Origin: Allacma fusca
Lineage: Eukaryota > Arthropoda > Collembola > Symphypleona > Sminthuridae
DNA: 64,000 nucleotides
NCBI GenBank assembly: GCA_947179485.1
Contig: OX359245.1
Coordinates: forward strand, 44,255,067-44,319,066
Direction: 5' to 3'
Part shown: positions 61,402 through 64,000 of the stretch, in pieces
Numbering within the stretch: position 1 is the stretch's first letter
Layout: each line of letters begins with the position of its first letter
Made by a program: the position numbers and the translations under genes
Notes under the pieces: model-generated
The model's input: only the letters and a program-made list of their open reading frames with translations
Database searches by the model: none
What the model was told of the DNA's origin: nothing

Positions 61402-62176
61402 AAAGCTGCCAGATGCCTACTATTTTAGTAGACTGCCTATTTGGCAAGGTAGTCTACTATAAAAATTCGAGGTTTACTAAGTCTACTATTTTAATGAAAA
61501 TGCTTCAAAAGTCTAAATGATAATTCTAAATTCATGTGTTCCTGACTGTTGTTAGGTCATATCTATCTAACCTTTCAGAAATTAGTATTTATATTATTTT
61601 GGGAGGAAAATCTGTTTATAAATAGATTCTATTGTAGCTGCTAGCGTTACCGCATACGACCCACTTTGCTACAGTTTCATTATTTTCACTACATGTGCAG
61701 TGTGAAAAGTAACGAATGCTACCCCGCCTTAGCCAACAGTAGGGGCAAGGAAAAAATTATGTAATTTCCCTATCTTGTTACTCAAAAACTTACTCAAAAG
61801 GCAATGGAAAGTGAAGCAACTAGATTGTTTTGAACAGGTCAAACTTCGTGTTTTAAATTGTTGACTCAAGCTATTTGGACTAGCGTGGTTTACAAGCTTG
61901 GAAAAATCTTTAAAAATATCATAAGGGAGGTGAAACTTCTTACCATTTCTCCTTAAATAGGCTAGGGTGGGACCAAAATTGTATCTTGGCGCCTATACGC
62001 TGAACAATATCATAGGAAATGCTATTGTAATATCCCACACTACCGTAACAATGGCTATTAAATCGCTTTAAAACTATCAATTGTGAGGTTTATTAGGTTT
62101 TTTTTTACATGCAGGAATAAATCTTGCAATGAACATATGGGTGCCTACTATTTTGCTCGGCAGAACTGGCAGCTTT
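61402..62176. mobile_element. MITE-like element with AAAGCTGCCAG inverted ends
   Basis: The left end AAAGCTGCCAG and right end CTGGCAGCTTT are perfect 11-bp inverses, and both ends carry GCCTACTATTTT just inside (the right copy in direct orientation). The interior holds TAGTAGACT/AGTCTACTA words and no transposase. The target duplication is not clear. Confidence 0.6.
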
Positions 62177-62936
62177 AGATATATACAAATATTTCATTAG
62201 AAATAAATTAAACGTTTTCAGCTGAAACAACCTTGAACGAAATCGTAATGGAGGTTTTATTTAAGTGCTTGCCTATTTTGTTGCTGAAAGAGCTCAATTA
62301 TGTAGTTGAGTTTTCAATCCTGGTCTCAAATGATCATTAAATTACATACCTCTTTTCACGGAGTAAAAAACATTTTAAATGGCTTAACTATTTTCATACT
62401 TAAAAAAAGAGTAACGATCATTTTATTGGCTGTAATATACAATGCATTGATTGTTACTACTACTATAACATTTGCCTGTCGAAGAGTCAAAGCTCGAAAC
62501 GTTGCTGCGAATAAATATATTCCTTGTAAAAAGAGAATTTCTACCCTTATCCATTATATTATGTATATTTGTAGCCTACAATCATTCTACAAAATTCGAA
62601 TTCGACGATTTCTACAAGCACTTTATTTACTTTATTATATGATTCCTCTGTACTTGCGAATGTCAAAATTGCGATCCCTCTTGATTTAAATTGTTAATAG
62701 TTATACTGGTATTTGAAACAGGTCTATTTTTACCTTGTTAATATCGTCACAAATTGTATTGTGGCTCAAGAATTAGGTTTAATGTATTATTGTCAGAATC
62801 GTTTATAAATTCCAAGAATACATTGTAAATACTAGAGCCACAAACAGTTGAGACAAAAGTCCGAAGGCGAAATCCATGTTTAAAAGGAACGACAACAACA
62901 AAAACCTTTCTGGCTCTTGGTAAACCAGCTCTAAAA
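62177..62936. other. Spacer upstream of GR copy 5, doubtful open frame only
   Basis: An open frame of 127 codons (62306-62689) begins at TTG, has one hydrophobic stretch (TIILLAVIYNALIVTTTITFA) and no recognised domain or splice context. I regard it as unsupported. The promoter of GR copy 5 should be here. Confidence 0.4.
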
Positions 62937-64000
62937 ATGTTCAGTCCAAGTTCCCATACAGCCCTTAAGTACATGTTCAAATATGGGGAGCTCCTTAATG
63001 TCATTCCATTTGAGTGGAATTCCGACTCGAATACGGTTTCCTTCACAAAATCGAAGGTCCGATTGAGGATATTTACTTTTATAACTTGCTACATGTGGTT
63101 AGAATCCTTGTACCAGTTTCGGGTGCTATATTTGGAAGGTAGTAACGATCCGGTGTCCGAATCTTACCTCAAGATCGTTGCACATTTTGTGTCCAGACTG
63201 CTCGCAACTATTTATCAAACATGGGGACTCTTCCTCAACGATAAATATTCTTCCTTGTTCAACCAATTGTTCCGTGTCAACCAGTTTTTCCAAGGTAACG
63301 TTTTACGAATGTGTTCGGGCCGTAAGTAATGCAGACATACATACAAAGGTTTTCGTAAAATTAATGGCTGGACATTCAAAACTTCAAAAGTTTTCACAAA
63401 CATAACAAAAAATTTTCATGTTTCCAGTTTTTAAATTGTATACTGTAAGGCTAAAATTTATCTCCTATTCTATATATGTATGTATGTCTGGATAGCATCT
63501 TTCTCGAGGGCGCAGCCTACGTATAAAATCTGGCCCAGATAAACTCGTCGATATAATTTGAAATTGCAGGGGTGTCTCGTAAAAGAAGCAAAGTGGCTCG
63601 CAATCAGATTGACCGATGTAGCAACAATTTATGGGTCATACTTGTCATTTGTGTGATACAACCGCTGACAGTTATGTTCGCTTACATCTTGGATTACCAG
63701 GACCGAAAGTACTGGCAGTCCCATGTCCCTGCAATATTCTATCCTTATGTAATCCCATTATTCGCATTGGATGAGCTGGTTCTATCCATATATTCTTTGT
63801 TGGGAGTAACGGTGATTGTGTGCCCTGTCTTTATTCAGACTGTTCTCACGGCAGAGTGGCTTCAGATAGTGAGGTTAGAATCATTTACATATATTGTCGG
63901 TAAAGAGACAAAATAGATTGAGATGCATCTTGACTAGCGAGCAATTATTTAGCATGCCGTATTTACGCTCGTAGGCAGATGGAAATAAAATTTGCACACA
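62937..64000 (+). CDS. Gustatory-receptor-like chemoreceptor, copy 5, 3' end outside window
   Basis: Exon 1 62937-63294 (358 bp, phase 1) and exon 2 63570-63873 (304 bp, phase 2). A candidate start of exon 3 is at 63975 (GTAG acceptor, then QMEIKFAH), running off the window. Start MFSPSSHTALKYMFKYGE; conserved VIPFEWNSDSN, LDYQDRKYWQSH loop and TVLTAEWLQIVR. It is closer to copy 4 than to copies 1-3 in features such as NVIPFEW and the shorter loop, but here the exon 1/exon 2 junction is in frame. Intron 2 would be 101 bp, in line with 90-167 bp in the other copies. No lesion is seen in the visible part. Confidence 0.78.

Noticed and set aside
62306..62689. 127-codon frame with a hydrophobic segment
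   Set aside because: It begins at TTG, has no recognised domain, no splice context and AT-driven composition next to a MITE; kept only as a note in the spacer entry.

Overview
This window is animal nuclear DNA, most likely from an arthropod. It is AT-rich, genes are split by short GT-AG introns with conserved phases, and there are no operons or bacterial signals. A thyrostimulin-receptor-type LRR GPCR (Lgr1), PDCD10/CCM3, and clusters of gustatory-receptor (GR) and ionotropic-receptor (IR) type chemoreceptors point to a hexapod. The mix of GR and IR expansions next to an F-box family gene would suit a springtail or another early-branching hexapod; that placement is inference only. All coordinates below were worked out by hand from splice signals and reading phase.

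Left third (about 1-21 kb): ordinary genes. The 3' part of Lgr1 (17 exons, 969-11540, 5' end outside the window) carries LRR exons, the hinge, seven membrane helices and an unusually long cytoplasmic tail. A derelict PIF/Harbinger-like element (about 14.0-14.9 kb) and a tandem-repeat-filled MITE (15.2-15.8 kb) separate it from a complete five-exon PDCD10 gene (16623-18205). A three-exon gene of unrecognised function follows (19468-20985).

Middle (21.9-33.3 kb): a head-to-head pair of complete GR genes (minus strand 21934-23709, plus strand 25894-28810). The intron of the second holds a nearly perfect 25-bp minisatellite. Then comes a four-exon F-box gene (31120-33344).

Right half (33.3-64 kb): a chemoreceptor island. 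Three GR genes sit in a tandem segmental duplication of about 5 kb units (starting near 33312, 38396 and 43934). Each unit begins with the same short piece of the F-box gene's last exon, so the duplication breakpoint lies inside that gene. A fourth, more diverged GR (49227-50497) has a frame break, and a fifth (from 62937) runs off the window. Between them (about 51.9-60.9 kb) is an IR cluster in decay: a C-terminal fragment, a full-length copy with an in-frame stop and a frameshift, a fragment split by a long-TIR Tc1/mariner element, and one open copy (59119-60639) that lacks about 180 codons of its ligand-binding region.

The island is full of non-autonomous DNA transposons. Three hAT-like elements have recognisable 8-bp target duplications, one with its empty site preserved in a paralogous copy. 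There is also a Helitron-like end and a TA-flanked mariner-type MITE. Together these show a chemoreceptor locus growing by tandem duplication and being eroded by transposons at the same time. I see no tRNA, rRNA or CRISPR array and no clearly novel enzymatic system.
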